The notes: a model not told the origin generated them from the sequence alone. Counted from the first letter of the stretch, positions 1 to 8,774 are shown. The stretch is 64,000 nt of DNA from Pontibacter sp. Tf4 (GCF_014212495.1 NZ_JACKZC010000011.1:1-64000); one strand, 5' to 3'. Numbers and translations: made by a program.

Positions 1-302
1 CTCCTGCCGTATCGCTGCTTCCATCTACCCTGATCAAGTATGTGCCGTCTGCCCCGGTGGCCGCGGATGTGAACCTGAAAGTGCTCTACCGGGATTTCCT
101 CTGGGCCGGAGCCTCGTACCGCAAGCGTGATACAATGGTGCTGCTCGGTGGCGTTAACATTAAAAAGCAGTGGCAGCTAAGTTATGCGTATGACGCGTCC
201 GCTTCCGAAGTAAGCCGCAACAGTAAAGGCAGCAGCGAGATTGTGCTGGGCATCCTGCTAAACAACACCGGCAAGGTCATCAACCCGTCACAGTTCTGGT
301 AG
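1..302 (+). CDS. PorP/SprF family type IX secretion protein, C-terminal end (partial)
   Basis: The reading frame is open from the left edge (frame of base 3) to the stop at 300-302, so this is the last 100 or so codons of a gene that begins outside the window. The visible part reads as alternating beta strands (FLWAGASYRKRDTMVLLGG, then WQLSYAYD) and ends in NPSQFW. This resembles the C-terminal strands and the NP-rich terminal aromatic tail of PorP/SprF outer-membrane proteins, which associate with the Bacteroidota type IX secretion and gliding machinery. The GTG at 42 is inside the gene and is not its start. PorP/SprF paralogues are numerous, so the partner and substrate cannot be told. Family assignment is fairly secure; function is inferred. 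Confidence 0.72.
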   Translation, partial: PAVSLLPSTLIKYVPSAPVAADVNLKVLYRDFLWAGASYRKRDTMVLLGGVNIKKQWQLSYAYDASASEVSRNSKGSSEIVLGILLNNTGKVINPSQFW

Positions 303-651
303 GTGGCTAATTATTCGAACTAAAACTATAGTAGCTTTTAGCGTCTTTTGTCTGATTCTTTAAATAGGGCCCTACCCAAGAATTTACAGGATTAAAGAAT
401 TAACAGGATTTGTAGAGACGCAATACCTTGCGTCTCTGCTATGAAACGATGGGCCTAACTATAGATTAGCCTTATTCTGCAACTATAGCCAAGCGAGTCT
501 GGAGACTCGCACCCATTGCACGCCACCAGTTGGATACCGGCGCCGGTGTAAACTATAGTTGCAGCCACAAGATTAGCGCCTGCGAAACTGGCCCCAGCGT
601 TAACCAGTTACCGCTGCACTCAAACTGGCGGTATAATCACTGTATAGATAT
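303..651. other. Convergent intergenic region with small repeats
   Basis: No gene is visible. The space lies between two convergent genes and holds a degenerate copy of the TTACAGGATT-type repeat near 385-410, a short hairpin AGAGACGCAA/TTGCGTCTCT at 415-439, a GAGTCTGGAGACTC hairpin near 495-508, and several CTATAG cores, one of them a full AACTATAGTT near 551. No intrinsic terminator with a clear T-tract was recognised. Confidence 0.6.
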
Positions 652-1326
652 TTATGGCTGGCTCACCTGCCCCTGAATCAAGCCTTCTTTTGCCATCTGG
701 TTTACAGTTATCTCAGCCAGCTTTTCGGCTGCTTTGCGCAAGCTCGACGGACTATAGGATTGCGACTGGGCAGACCAGAGCAAATTATCATCCGCCACAT
801 TATACAGGTTAGTCTCTACAAAGTAAATCTTATCTTCGGTGTAATAACCCGGGTCGTAGAGGATTGGGTACCAGTACGTATAGTAGCCCCTGAAATTGCC
901 ATACCAGGCATAGCGAGTAATCGGTCTGTAACCTACATTGCCGGGTACATAACGTGTCTGTGTCTGTTCGTCTACCAGGGCAACGGTTAGCACGGCATCA
1001 TAATCATCGCCGCGCATTTTCTCCAGCAGCAGGTTAACATCCGGACCGTTTTTACTTGCCCCGCTCGGCGGGAAAATGTCGATACTCCGGGTTGCCTTTA
1101 TGCCACGTTGCTGCAGTTGGGTCTGCATATCGGTTTCTACTTTCTGGCGGGCCAGGATGTTATCGGTCAGGGCACCTACTACAATGTTGTTATAAGTTTG
1201 GGTAGCCTCGGGGCTCTTCCAGGTGCCTGTTATCTGGGTAGATGGCGCACAACCAGCTACTACCAGTAGCAACACCCAAAGGCAGCAAAGTAGCACATGG
1301 CTGTTCAGGTTCTTTTTTGTTTCCAT
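652..1326 (-). CDS. Putative lipoprotein of unknown function
   Basis: A 224-residue protein with a lipoprotein signal peptide: basic start METKKN, hydrophobic run, then lipobox VAGC with Cys26 as the predicted lipidation site. The mature part begins TQITGTWKSPE, contains an alternating segment where a QQRGIKATRS stretch is followed by a DYDAVLTVALVD strand, and then a Tyr/Trp-rich stretch around residues 140-170. This arrangement is reminiscent of DUF4136-type lipoproteins, but I am not certain of the family. It is likely anchored in the cell envelope. It stands alone, convergent with the upstream porP-like gene and divergent from the amidohydrolase pair. No function can be assigned. Confidence 0.8.
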   Translation of the reverse strand: METKKNLNSHVLLCCLWVLLLVVAGCAPSTQITGTWKSPEATQTYNNIVVGALTDNILARQKVETDMQTQLQQRGIKATRSIDIFPPSGASKNGPDVNLLLEKMRGDDYDAVLTVALVDEQTQTRYVPGNVGYRPITRYAWYGNFRGYYTYWYPILYDPGYYTEDKIYFVETNLYNVADDNLLWSAQSQSYSPSSLRKAAEKLAEITVNQMAKEGLIQGQVSQP

Positions 1327-1481
1327 AGTTGGTAAGGTTAAGGTCTGTTTATTTAACGATTGGCAGGTTAAATGGGTGTTACTTATAGTTGTAGTTTCGG
1401 GGCGATTACTGTTTTATTTGCCGGGTAAAATGCTTAGGTTAACAGTGCTAAAACTAACCTAACTTATACTTAACCTTCATC

Positions 1482-2783
1482 ATGAAAAACAGGAACAAGT
1501 TGCTGGCAGCGCTTGGTGTAGCCGGATTTCTGCTTACCGGCAGCACCATGGCCCAGGAACAGCCGCATGTGTTTAAAGGTGCGCGCATTATACCCATAGC
1601 CGGCAAACCCATCGAGAACGGCGTGCTGGTAGTACAGCACGGCAAAATAACCGCAGTTGGCGCAGCCGGCCAGGTAAAAGTACCCAAAGGCGCCACCGAA
1701 ATAGATGTGACCGGAAAAGTGCTAATGCCAGGTCTGGTTGATACACACTCGCATTTAGGCGAAGGCTCGGGCGGCGATGGCTCCGGCGCACTGCACCCCG
1801 ATGTGCGGATTATAGATGGCATTAACCCCATGAGCGACTCTTTTAAGCGGGCGCTGGCAGGGGGCATTACTACGGTGAACGTAATGCCCGGGTCGGGCCA
1901 CCTGATGAGCGGGCAGACCGTGTACCTGAAAATGCGCGAAGGCAAAACCATAGGCGACCTTACCTTTTGCGAGGACCCGGGTAGCGGCATCTGTGGAGGC
2001 ATGAAAATGGCCAACGGTACCAATCCCATCAAAGCAGCTCCGTTTCCGGGTACCCGGGCTAAGTCGGCGGCTATGGCGCGGCAGTTGTTTTTAGATGCCC
2101 AGCAATACCAGAGCAAAATAAAAGCAGCCAAAGGCAAAGCCGATAAAATGCCGGAGCGCAAACCAAACCTGGACCCGCTGGTAGAGATACTGGAAGGCAA
2201 GCGCATTGTGCATTTCCACACGCACCGCTACGATGATGTGCTCACAGCGCTGCGTCTGCAGAAAGAATTTGGCTTTAAGCTGGTGCTGCACCACGTAAGC
2301 GAAGCTTGGAAAGCTGCCGACGAAATTGCCAAAGCCGGTATTCCTGCCTCTATCATCACTTTAGACTCGCCGGGCGGTAAGTCCGAAGCCGTAGAAGTGC
2401 GCAACTCCAATGGAGCTGTGCTGGAAAAAGCAGGCGTACTCACCGCCTTCCATACCGACGATGGCATTACCGATTCGCGCTTGTTTATGCGCAGCGCTGC
2501 CTTAGGTGTGCGTGCCGGCATGAGCCGCGAGAAAGCCCTGGAAGCCCTGACTATAGCTGGCGCTAAAATGCTGGAATTAGATGACCGTGTTGGCTCACTG
2601 GAGAAAGGCAAAGACGCTGACTTTATCATCCTGAACGGAGAACCATTCAGTGTGTACACCAGAGTAGAGCAGACTTGGGTGGAAGGCAAAAAACGCTTCG
2701 ACCTCAGCAACGAAGATGATAAGAAGTTTGCGACCGGCGGTTACAACACCTACCAAAGCGACGTTCACTATCACGCACATTAA
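1482..2783 (+). CDS. Secreted amidohydrolase family protein (metal ligands intact)
   Basis: A 433-residue exported member of the metal-dependent amidohydrolase superfamily (imidazolonepropionase-like branch). A Sec signal peptide ends near residue 24 (STMAQ). The composite beta domain is followed by the barrel with VDTHSH (His89 and His91), VHFHTHR, LVLHHVSEAW and AFHTDDG, which together supply the usual His/Asp metal ligands. The C-terminus returns to the beta domain with the signature SLEKGKDADFIILNG. The substrate is unknown; members act on cyclic amides or peptide-like bonds. It is followed after 119 bases by a paralogue on the same strand, so the two probably form an operon. The gene's last residues are His-rich (HYHAH). 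Confidence 0.88.
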   Translation: MKNRNKLLAALGVAGFLLTGSTMAQEQPHVFKGARIIPIAGKPIENGVLVVQHGKITAVGAAGQVKVPKGATEIDVTGKVLMPGLVDTHSHLGEGSGGDGSGALHPDVRIIDGINPMSDSFKRALAGGITTVNVMPGSGHLMSGQTVYLKMREGKTIGDLTFCEDPGSGICGGMKMANGTNPIKAAPFPGTRAKSAAMARQLFLDAQQYQSKIKAAKGKADKMPERKPNLDPLVEILEGKRIVHFHTHRYDDVLTALRLQKEFGFKLVLHHVSEAWKAADEIAKAGIPASIITLDSPGGKSEAVEVRNSNGAVLEKAGVLTAFHTDDGITDSRLFMRSAALGVRAGMSREKALEALTIAGAKMLELDDRVGSLEKGKDADFIILNGEPFSVYTRVEQTWVEGKKRFDLSNEDDKKFATGGYNTYQSDVHYHAH

Positions 2784-2895
2784 AAGACTGTAGACGATAG
2801 ATGCTAGACATTAGACTTAAAAATGTAGCAGACTTAAAAATGTAGCGCACAGCTGAGTCTAACATCTAATTTCTGGCTTCTAACATCTTTAAAAA
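2784..2895. repeat. Inverted TAGAC-unit repeat between the amidohydrolase genes
   Basis: The 119-base gap holds short direct units of the type TAGACNNTAGA on the left (near 2788-2818), the reverse complement on the right (GAGTCTAACATCTAA near 2854-2868), and a duplicated AGACTTAAAAATGTAGC unit between them. The same kind of units recurs at 33085-33120 and 50930-50965. It looks like a small non-autonomous palindromic element; no gene is present. Confidence 0.5.
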
Positions 2896-2902
2896 GAACA
2901 TC

Positions 2903-4117
2903 ATGAAAAAACATATTCAAATTGCTGCGGCTATGGTTGCTAGTGTGGCTATAGTTGGCGCCGGTAAGGTGCAGGCACAGGTAGCCATAAAAGGCGAAAC
3001 TGTTTATACTATGGCAGGCACTCCGATAAAAAATGGGGTGGTGCTGATAAAAGACGGTAAGATTGAAGCCGTTGGTGCCAACCTGCAGGTGCCGCAGAAC
3101 TATAAAACCTATACCGCCAAAGTAGTAACACCCGGTTTTGTGGATGCGCATACTTCCGTTGGTTTAGCTGGTATCTATAACGTGCCCGCCGATCAGCAAC
3201 AACTAGAAAGAACAGCACCCATTCAACCGGAACTACGCGCCATAGATGCCTACAACCCTAACGAAGAGCTGATAAAGTATGTGCGCAGCTATGGGGTTAC
3301 AACTATAAACACGGGCCACGCACCCGGCGCATTGGCCAGCGGCCAGCTCATGACGCTCAAAACATCTGAAGACGGTTTCAGTAGTCTGCTGGATACGACC
3401 AGTATGGTGGCTTTTACGCTAGGTACAACTGTAGGCGATAACTATAGCTCTCCGAAAACATCGGCAAAAGGCATGGCCATGCTGCGTGCCGAGCTGCAGG
3501 CCGCACAGAACTATAGCAGAAAAATGGGTAACTCCGATGCCACCAAACGCCCGGACCGCAACCTGAAACTGGAAACCCTGGCCGATGTACTGAACAAAAA
3601 GTACAAAGCCCTGATCACTGCAAACAGAGCGCAGGATATTATGGCAGCCCTGCGCTTAGCCAAAGAATTTAACCTGGACCTGGTACTGGACGGCGCGGCC
3701 GAAGCGTACCTGCTGGTAGATGAAATTAAAGCGGCCGGCGTGCCGGTTATAGTTCACCCAACTATGGCGCGTGCCTACGGCGATAACAAAAACATGTCGT
3801 TTGAGACGGCAGCTACACTTGCCAGAGCAGGGATACCGGTTGCCATACAAAGTGGCTTCGAGGCTTATGTGCCACGGGCGCGCGTGTTGTTGTTCGAAGC
3901 CAGCGTAGCCGTGGCCAATGGCATGCAACCAGAGCAGGCCCTGGCAGCCATTACGTCTACGCCAGCTAAAATGCTGGGGCAGTACGGCAGGGTGGGCTCG
4001 CTGGAGAAGGGCAAGGATGCCGATGTGGTGTTGTTTGATGGCGACCCGTTTGAGTATACCACCCACGTGTGCACGGTACTGGTAAACGGCACAGTGGTGA
4101 GCGAAGAATGTATATAG
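2903..4117 (+). CDS. Amidohydrolase-like protein lacking the catalytic metal ligands
   Basis: A 404-residue exported paralogue of the preceding gene, with a signal peptide ending near KVQAQ (residue 26). The overall fold signatures remain: TPGFVDAH at 76-83, the barrel helices and SLEKGKDADVVLFDG near the C-terminus. However, every position that carries a metal ligand in the neighbour is changed: HSH becomes HTS (83-85), VHFHTHR becomes ALITANR, LVLHHVSEAW becomes LVLDGAAEAY, and AFHTDDG becomes AIQSGFE. I infer a pseudoenzyme, perhaps a structural or regulatory partner of the intact paralogue. A strong hairpin terminator follows the stop codon. Confidence 0.85.
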   Translation: MKKHIQIAAAMVASVAIVGAGKVQAQVAIKGETVYTMAGTPIKNGVVLIKDGKIEAVGANLQVPQNYKTYTAKVVTPGFVDAHTSVGLAGIYNVPADQQQLERTAPIQPELRAIDAYNPNEELIKYVRSYGVTTINTGHAPGALASGQLMTLKTSEDGFSSLLDTTSMVAFTLGTTVGDNYSSPKTSAKGMAMLRAELQAAQNYSRKMGNSDATKRPDRNLKLETLADVLNKKYKALITANRAQDIMAALRLAKEFNLDLVLDGAAEAYLLVDEIKAAGVPVIVHPTMARAYGDNKNMSFETAATLARAGIPVAIQSGFEAYVPRARVLLFEASVAVANGMQPEQALAAITSTPAKMLGQYGRVGSLEKGKDADVVLFDGDPFEYTTHVCTVLVNGTVVSEECI

Positions 4118-4148
4118 TTAGCTCAGAACTATAGCTGAACTATAGTTG

Positions 4149-4187
4149 CAGCGCCTGTTTCTTTTAAAGCAGGCGCTATTTTTTTAA
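4149..4187 (+). terminator. Intrinsic terminator after the amidohydrolase pair
   Basis: Stem AGCGCCTG/CAGGCGCT followed by a run of seven T. It sits about 30 bases after the stop at 4117, with a full AACTATAGTT palindrome between the stop codon and the stem. Confidence 0.85.
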
Positions 4188-4339
4188 GTAACTTTTTTTG
4201 GCTGGCAAAGTATGATGTGGGAGCTGTTGTGCAGGCTGTGTTAAGATACGTTCATCTGTAGCTGACCACCATTCGGCATAAAGCCTGTAAATTGCAATAT
4301 TGTTCCTGAAAAGTATAACAGAAATAATATTAACCTTAC

Positions 4340-4347
4340 TATATTTG
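4340..4347 (+). promoter_or_regulatory. Candidate -7 element upstream of fbaB
   Basis: TATATTTG matches the Bacteroidota TAnnTTTG -7 consensus, 47 bases before the fbaB start codon. No good TTTG -33 box is seen at the usual 19-base spacing, so the call is tentative. Confidence 0.4.
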
Positions 4348-4393
4348 TATCACCAAATCAAAGTGTCTCTTACCACAAATTATTAAAAGACAA

Positions 4394-5452
4394 ATGAATT
4401 ACGATAACATCGTTTCTTTACTTGGTTCTGAAGGAGAAAGCCTGCTTCAGTATGAAAGCAAAACTATTTCTAAAGAGCAGCTGCACGCGCCGGGCCCGGA
4501 TTTCGTGGACCGTATTTTTGCTCAGAGCAACCGCAACCCACAGGTACTGCGCAGCTTACAGCAACTCTTCGACCATGGCCGCCTTGGTGGCACGGGTTAC
4601 CTGTCTATCCTGCCGGTAGACCAGGGTATTGAGCACACTGCCGGTGCATCGTTTGCACCAAACCCTATCTATTTCGACCCCGAGAACATCATTAAACTGG
4701 CTATTGAAGGTGGCTGTAATGCAGTAGCAACCACGTTTGGTAACCTGGCCATGATGTCCAGAAAATATGCACACCGCATTCCGTTCATCGTAAAAATTAA
4801 CCACAACGAGCTGCTGACTTACCCTAACAAGTTCGACCAGATCATGTTCGGTTCTGTGGATGAAGCCTGGAACTTAGGTGCTGCTGCCGTTGGTGCAACC
4901 ATCTATTTCGGTTCAGAAGAGTCTTCCCGCCAGATCATTGAAGTGGCTGAAGCCTTTGAAAGAGCACATCAGTTAGGTATGGCAACTATACTTTGGTGCT
5001 ATGCCCGTAACAACGCCTTCAAAAAAGACGGTGTAGATTACCACGTAGCTGCTGACATTACAGCACAGGCTAACCACCTGGGCGTAACTATACAGGCCGA
5101 CATCATCAAGCAGAAACTTCCGGAGAACAATGGTGGCTTTACAGCTATCAACTTTGCGAAGTCGCATAAGGCGATGTACGACAAACTTACTACCGATAAC
5201 CCGATTGACCTGACACGTTACCAGGTGGCAAACTGCTACATGGGCCGTGCCGGCTTAATCAACTCTGGTGGTGAGTCTAAAGGCGAATCGGATCTGGCAG
5301 ATGCAGTGCGCACAGCTGTAATTAACAAGCGTGCAGGCGGTATGGGCCTTATTTCTGGCCGTAAAGCATTCCAGAAAGATATGAAAGTTGGTATTGAGTT
5401 ACTGAACGCCATTCAGGATGTTTACCTGAGCAACGAGATTACATTAGCGTAA
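4394..5452 (+). CDS. fbaB: Class I fructose-bisphosphate aldolase
   Basis: A 352-residue protein of the DhnA/FbaB aldolase family, the same length as the E. coli enzyme (350). It cleaves fructose 1,6-bisphosphate to dihydroxyacetone phosphate and glyceraldehyde 3-phosphate in glycolysis and the reverse in gluconeogenesis, in the cytosol. The sequence shows PVDQGIEH at 74-81, the barrel strands AVATTFGN and FIVKINHN, and ADIIKQKLP where Lys239 is the likely Schiff-base lysine. This is a class I enzyme and so needs no zinc. It is monocistronic, with its own candidate promoter and a strong terminator. The coding sequence has no CTATAG core, as in other highly conserved genes here. Confidence 0.93.
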   Translation: MNYDNIVSLLGSEGESLLQYESKTISKEQLHAPGPDFVDRIFAQSNRNPQVLRSLQQLFDHGRLGGTGYLSILPVDQGIEHTAGASFAPNPIYFDPENIIKLAIEGGCNAVATTFGNLAMMSRKYAHRIPFIVKINHNELLTYPNKFDQIMFGSVDEAWNLGAAAVGATIYFGSEESSRQIIEVAEAFERAHQLGMATILWCYARNNAFKKDGVDYHVAADITAQANHLGVTIQADIIKQKLPENNGGFTAINFAKSHKAMYDKLTTDNPIDLTRYQVANCYMGRAGLINSGGESKGESDLADAVRTAVINKRAGGMGLISGRKAFQKDMKVGIELLNAIQDVYLSNEITLA

Positions 5453-5486
5453 TTTGTAGCAGAACTGCTGATAATTACATAATTTT

Positions 5487-5541
5487 GTGACCTGCCTTTT
5501 TAAAAGCTCTCCGGAGCCCGAAAAGGCAGGTCACTTTTTTT
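5487..5541 (+). terminator. Intrinsic terminator after fbaB
   Basis: A 14-base-pair stem, GTGACCTGCCTTTT paired with AAAAGGCAGGTCAC, followed by seven T. It lies 35 bases after the fbaB stop codon. Confidence 0.88.
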
Positions 5542-5607
5542 GATATACCGGCCGGTTGGCTGTTTGTATTTTATCACATTTTATGTGCCCAGTGCACACT
5601 TTAAACT

Positions 5608-6507
5608 ATGATGCCTTGGTTTAAACGCGTAGAAAAAGGAATTCATACCCCTACGGAAGAGAAGAAGGAAACACCCGACGGATTATGGTATAAGTGCCCG
5701 AGCTGTAAAGCTGTAACCAGCATGGCAGAGCACCGCAAAAACCTGAACACCTGCGTTAAGTGTAATTACCATGACCGCATTGGCTCAAAAGAGTACTTTG
5801 CTATTCTTTTCGATAACAACGAATTCACGGAGCTGGATGCCGGCCTTACCTCTGGCGACCCGCTGGACTTCGTGGACTCCAAGCCATACCCGAACCGTAT
5901 AGTTGCCACCCAGAAAGCAACTGGCCTGACAGATGCAGTGCGCAGCGCCTATGGCAAGATGAACGGCCGCGATATTACCATCTCTTGTATGGACTTTGCT
6001 TTTATCGGTGGTTCGATGGGCTCGGTAGTAGGAGAGAAGATAGCCCGCGCCATTGACCATGCACGCAAAACACGTACGCCGTTCATGATGATCTCAAAAT
6101 CAGGTGGAGCGCGTATGATGGAAGCCGGCTTCTCGCTGATGCAGATGGCAAAAACCTCGGCTAAACTGGCGCTGTTGTCAGAAGAAGGCCTGCCATACAT
6201 CTCGATGCTGACGGACCCTACAACTGGTGGCGTAACGGCATCTTACGCCATGTTGGGCGATTTTAACATTGCCGAGCCAGGCGCACTGATCGGTTTTGCC
6301 GGCCCGCGTGTAATTAAAGAAACAATTGGCAAAGACCTGCCAAAGGGTTTCCAGAGTGCTGAGTTTGTACTGGAGCACGGCTTCCTTGATTTTATAGTTG
6401 ACCGCAAAGAACTGAAGCAACGCCTGACAGACCTGCTAAGTATGGTGTGCGAGAAAAGCGCCGAAGATGCAAAGGCCAAGACTAAAAAAGTAAGCAAAAC
6501 GTTGTAG
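5608..6507 (+). CDS. accD: Acetyl-CoA carboxylase carboxyltransferase subunit beta
   Basis: A 299-residue cytosolic subunit that, with AccA, transfers the carboxyl group from carboxybiotin to acetyl-CoA and gives malonyl-CoA, the first step of fatty acid synthesis. The N-terminal zinc ribbon is visible as CPSC at 30-33 and CVKC at 49-52. The crotonase-like core has [33 protein letters not shown] and [12 protein letters not shown], the usual carboxyltransferase oxyanion and CoA-site signatures. The start could be either of two adjacent ATG codons (5608 or 5611). accA is not in the window, as is common in this phylum. It is followed by an intrinsic terminator. Confidence 0.95.
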   Translation: MMPWFKRVEKGIHTPTEEKKETPDGLWYKCPSCKAVTSMAEHRKNLNTCVKCNYHDRIGSKEYFAILFDNNEFTELDAGLTSGDPLDFVDSKPYPNRIVATQKATGLTDAVRSAYGKMNGRDITISCMDFAFIGGSMGSVVGEKIARAIDHARKTRTPFMMISKSGGARMMEAGFSLMQMAKTSAKLALLSEEGLPYISMLTDPTTGGVTASYAMLGDFNIAEPGALIGFAGPRVIKETIGKDLPKGFQSAEFVLEHGFLDFIVDRKELKQRLTDLLSMVCEKSAEDAKAKTKKVSKTL

Positions 6508-6526
6508 TTCCTGTAACTTATACTTT

Positions 6527-6568
6527 TAAAAGGCCTGTCATTTTAAAAAGTGACAGGCTTTTATTTTA
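6527..6568 (+). terminator. Intrinsic terminator after accD
   Basis: Stem GCCTGTCA/TGACAGGC with flanking A and T runs, starting about 25 bases after the accD stop codon. Confidence 0.8.
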
Positions 6569-6764
6569 AGCAGCAGTACAAGCCAATTCTGATAGTTTGT
6601 TAACTATATATTAATTTTGCTTTGCTTGTATTGTTTTAAGGATTGCCGGCGTTTGTGTAAAGTTGGCACTCGGATTGCAATAGGCACTCTGGCAGAAAGC
6701 CGTTAATTTATCATCATCAACTTTATAAATCACGTAAACCAAACCTTTACCAATTTTAAGAAAC

Positions 6765-7502
6765 ATGAAAGCTTTAAAATTATCATTGACCTCGTTTCTG
6801 GCTGCAACTATGTTGTTCACTTCTTGCCAGACCACGCGTCCTACAGCTGATACAACAGGTACCTCAACCGGAACTACCACTACTACCGAGAAAAAGGGAA
6901 TGAATAAAACTACCAAAGGTGGTATAATTGGTGCCGGCTCCGGTGCTGTAATTGGTGGTATTATTGGTAATAAAATGGGTAACACTGCTGCAGGTGCCAT
7001 TATTGGTGCAGCTGTGGGTGGTGCAACCGGTGCCGTAATTGGCCGCCGCATGGATAAGCAGGCCGAGGAACTGGAGAAAAGCATGGAAAACGCGAACGTA
7101 GAGCGTGTAGGCGAAGCGATCCGTATCAACTTTGATTCAGGTATCCTGTTCGCAACAAACTCTGCCGAACTGAGCGCCTCTGCCAAGCAGGACATTGCCA
7201 AACTTGCCAAGACCCTGAAGGAGTACGAAGGAACCAACGTAATTATTGAAGGCCACACCGACAACACCGGTAGCTACGAACTGAACCAGAAATTATCAGA
7301 GCGTCGTGCGCAGTCTGTACTGAACTATGCCAAGAGTCTGGGTGTAGAAGCATCACGTCTGCAGGCCAAAGGCTATAGCTACGATCAGCCAATCGCCGAT
7401 AACTCTACGGTAGCAGGTCGTCAGCAGAACCGCCGTGTAGAGATCATCATCGTGGCAAACGAAGAGATGAAAAAAGCTGCCGAAAGCGGTGAACTGAAAT
7501 AA
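6765..7502 (+). CDS. Glycine-zipper OmpA-family lipoprotein (copy 1)
   Basis: A 245-residue outer-membrane lipoprotein. The signal peptide ends in LFTSC (Cys21). A Thr-rich linker is followed by a glycine zipper with repeated GxxxG spacing (about residues 52-93), thought to mediate membrane association or oligomerisation. The C-terminal OmpA domain (about 115-235) binds peptidoglycan; it shows IEGHTDNTG, the LSERRAQSV helix and the NRRVEI strand. It is therefore likely to tether the outer membrane to the cell wall. A paralogue lies next to it at 7813, separated by a terminator, so the two are transcribed separately. The longer Thr-rich linker is the main difference. Confidence 0.9.
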   Translation: MKALKLSLTSFLAATMLFTSCQTTRPTADTTGTSTGTTTTTEKKGMNKTTKGGIIGAGSGAVIGGIIGNKMGNTAAGAIIGAAVGGATGAVIGRRMDKQAEELEKSMENANVERVGEAIRINFDSGILFATNSAELSASAKQDIAKLAKTLKEYEGTNVIIEGHTDNTGSYELNQKLSERRAQSVLNYAKSLGVEASRLQAKGYSYDQPIADNSTVAGRQQNRRVEIIIVANEEMKKAAESGELK

Positions 7503-7529
7503 GCAGAAACTATAGTTTATAGTTACAGG

Positions 7530-7566
7530 GCGCCTGTCAGCTTCGGTTGGCAGGCGCTTTTTTATG
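7530..7566 (+). terminator. Intrinsic terminator after OmpA copy 1
   Basis: Stem GCGCCTG/CAGGCGC with the loop containing CTTCGG, followed by six T. An AACTATAGTT palindrome lies between the stop codon at 7502 and the stem. Confidence 0.87.
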
Positions 7567-7812
7567 CGTTCGTATTTACCCTTAGGTTCAGCGCATTCAC
7601 TTTTTTGAAAAACCTGTTAAATATTTCAACCGTTAACGTATACTATATAAGCTATATAAAGTAATAAGTGTCAGTTAGATAGGTTTTTGAAGCTGTTGCT
7701 ATCCTGATTACGGGAGGAACCTGAACGGTGCAAAACCGGAACATTTTTAAAAATAAGCAGTAAGAAGCACTGAATCTTCGGATTCGTAACGTTGAACAAA
7801 AGAATAGAACAT
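7567..7812 (+). other. Leader region of OmpA copy 2
   Basis: No gene is visible. The stretch is AT-rich up to about 7680 and then turns G-rich (GGGAGGAACC near 7711), with a small hairpin GAATC-TTCG-GATTC at 7772-7785 about 30 bases before the gene start. A structured 5' leader is possible, but I recognise no known riboswitch. Confidence 0.35.
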
Positions 7813-8478
7813 ATGAAAAGTATCAGAATTTATTTATCCATTCTTGTCGTTTTTGGGTTGCTGTTTACGGCATGTAACGCCAGCAAAACAGCAAAAGGTG
7901 GTGCCATAGGTGCCGGTACTGGTGCTGTGGTAGGTGGTGTAATTGGTAAAGCTGCCGGTAACACTGCTGCAGGTGCTATTATTGGTGCCGCCGTAGGTGG
8001 TACAGCTGGTGCACTCATCGGTCGCCACATGGATAAGCAGGCTGCAGAACTACAGCGCGACCTGGAAAATGCCAAGGTAGAGCGTGTGGGCGAAGGTATC
8101 AAGATCACGTTTAACTCCGGTATCCTGTTCGCTACAAACTCCGATGCACTACAGTCTAACGCCCAGACAGAGATCGCGCAGCTGGCTACGACACTTAAAA
8201 AGTACGAAGACACCAACATCCTGATAGAAGGCCACACCGATAATACCGGTACTCGTGATCTGAACCAGCGTTTATCGGAGCGCCGCGCCGAATCGGTAGC
8301 CAACTACTTATCAAGCCAGGGTGTGAGCCGCAACCGCATGACAACCCAAGGCTATGCCTTTGACCAGCCAGTGGCTGATAACAGCACAGCAGCCGGTCGT
8401 CAGCAGAACCGCCGTGTGGAAATTGCCATTTTTGCGAACGAAAAGATGAAAAAAGCTGCCGAGCGTGGCGAGTTATAG
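7813..8478 (+). CDS. Glycine-zipper OmpA-family lipoprotein (copy 2)
   Basis: A 221-residue paralogue of the gene at 6765 with the same order: lipoprotein signal peptide ending LLFTAC (Cys21), glycine zipper beginning about ten residues later, and a C-terminal peptidoglycan-binding OmpA domain with IEGHTDNTG, LSERRAESV and NRRVEI. The ATG at 7813 is preferred because it begins a normal signal peptide; an in-frame TTG at 7792 would add seven polar residues before it. It lacks the Thr-rich linker of copy 1. The near-identical cores point to a tandem duplication. It is followed by its own terminator. Confidence 0.9.
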   Translation: MKSIRIYLSILVVFGLLFTACNASKTAKGGAIGAGTGAVVGGVIGKAAGNTAAGAIIGAAVGGTAGALIGRHMDKQAAELQRDLENAKVERVGEGIKITFNSGILFATNSDALQSNAQTEIAQLATTLKKYEDTNILIEGHTDNTGTRDLNQRLSERRAESVANYLSSQGVSRNRMTTQGYAFDQPVADNSTAAGRQQNRRVEIAIFANEKMKKAAERGEL

Positions 8479-8510
8479 TGTTTGAATAAAAGTGTGATTT
8501 GTTGATTTTT

Positions 8511-8541
8511 CAGCCGTGCCTTCGGGTACGGCTGTTTTTTG
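8511..8541 (+). terminator. Intrinsic terminator after OmpA copy 2
   Basis: Stem AGCCGTGCC/GGTACGGCT around a TTCG loop, followed by GTTTTTTG. The stem allows one G-T pair. Confidence 0.85.
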
Positions 8542-8551
8542 TACCTGTTCT

Positions 8552-8686
8552 ATGAAACTATACTTAAAGATGGCGCTGTTAAGTGCTGCTATTTCATTGC
8601 TCGCCTGCGCCTGCGAAAAGTTTACGCCGGATACAAAGTTACCCCAACCTAAAAAAGCTACGATTTTACCAGCTTTGTTTAAGTGA
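8552..8686 (+). CDS. Very small putative lipoprotein (44 residues)
   Basis: A short ORF starting ATG at 8552 and ending TGA at 8684-8686. The 44-residue product has a complete lipoprotein signal: MKLYLKMALLSAAISLLACA, with a lipobox LLAC at 16-19. The mature part is only about 25 residues, Lys/Pro/Thr rich (EKFTPDTKLPQPKKAT). It lies between two intrinsic terminators, the second only seven bases after its stop codon, which supports a real transcription unit. It resembles the entericidin-like or otherwise orphan small lipoproteins only in size; no family is recognised. Confidence 0.55.
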   Translation: MKLYLKMALLSAAISLLACACEKFTPDTKLPQPKKATILPALFK

Positions 8687-8692
8687 TTGCAG

Positions 8693-8721
8693 GAGAAGCT
8701 AAATAGCTTCTCTTTTGTTTT
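8693..8721 (+). terminator. Intrinsic terminator after the 44-residue lipoprotein
   Basis: Perfect 8-bp stem GAGAAGCT/AGCTTCTC with an AAAT loop, followed by a T-rich tract. Confidence 0.8.
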
Positions 8722-8774
8722 TGCTTGTTCTTAGTTAAATAGCTGTGTTTATATGAATTATAGTTGGCGCTACT

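Noticed and set aside
1454..2221. A 255-codon open frame on the minus strand over the first amidohydrolase gene
   Set aside because: It is antisense to a strongly supported gene, has a low-complexity Pro/Ser-rich product with no family resemblance, and lacks a start context. It results from codon bias on the other strand.
5608..5640. Leader peptide or regulatory ORF before accD
   Set aside because: The two adjacent ATG codons are simply alternative starts of accD.
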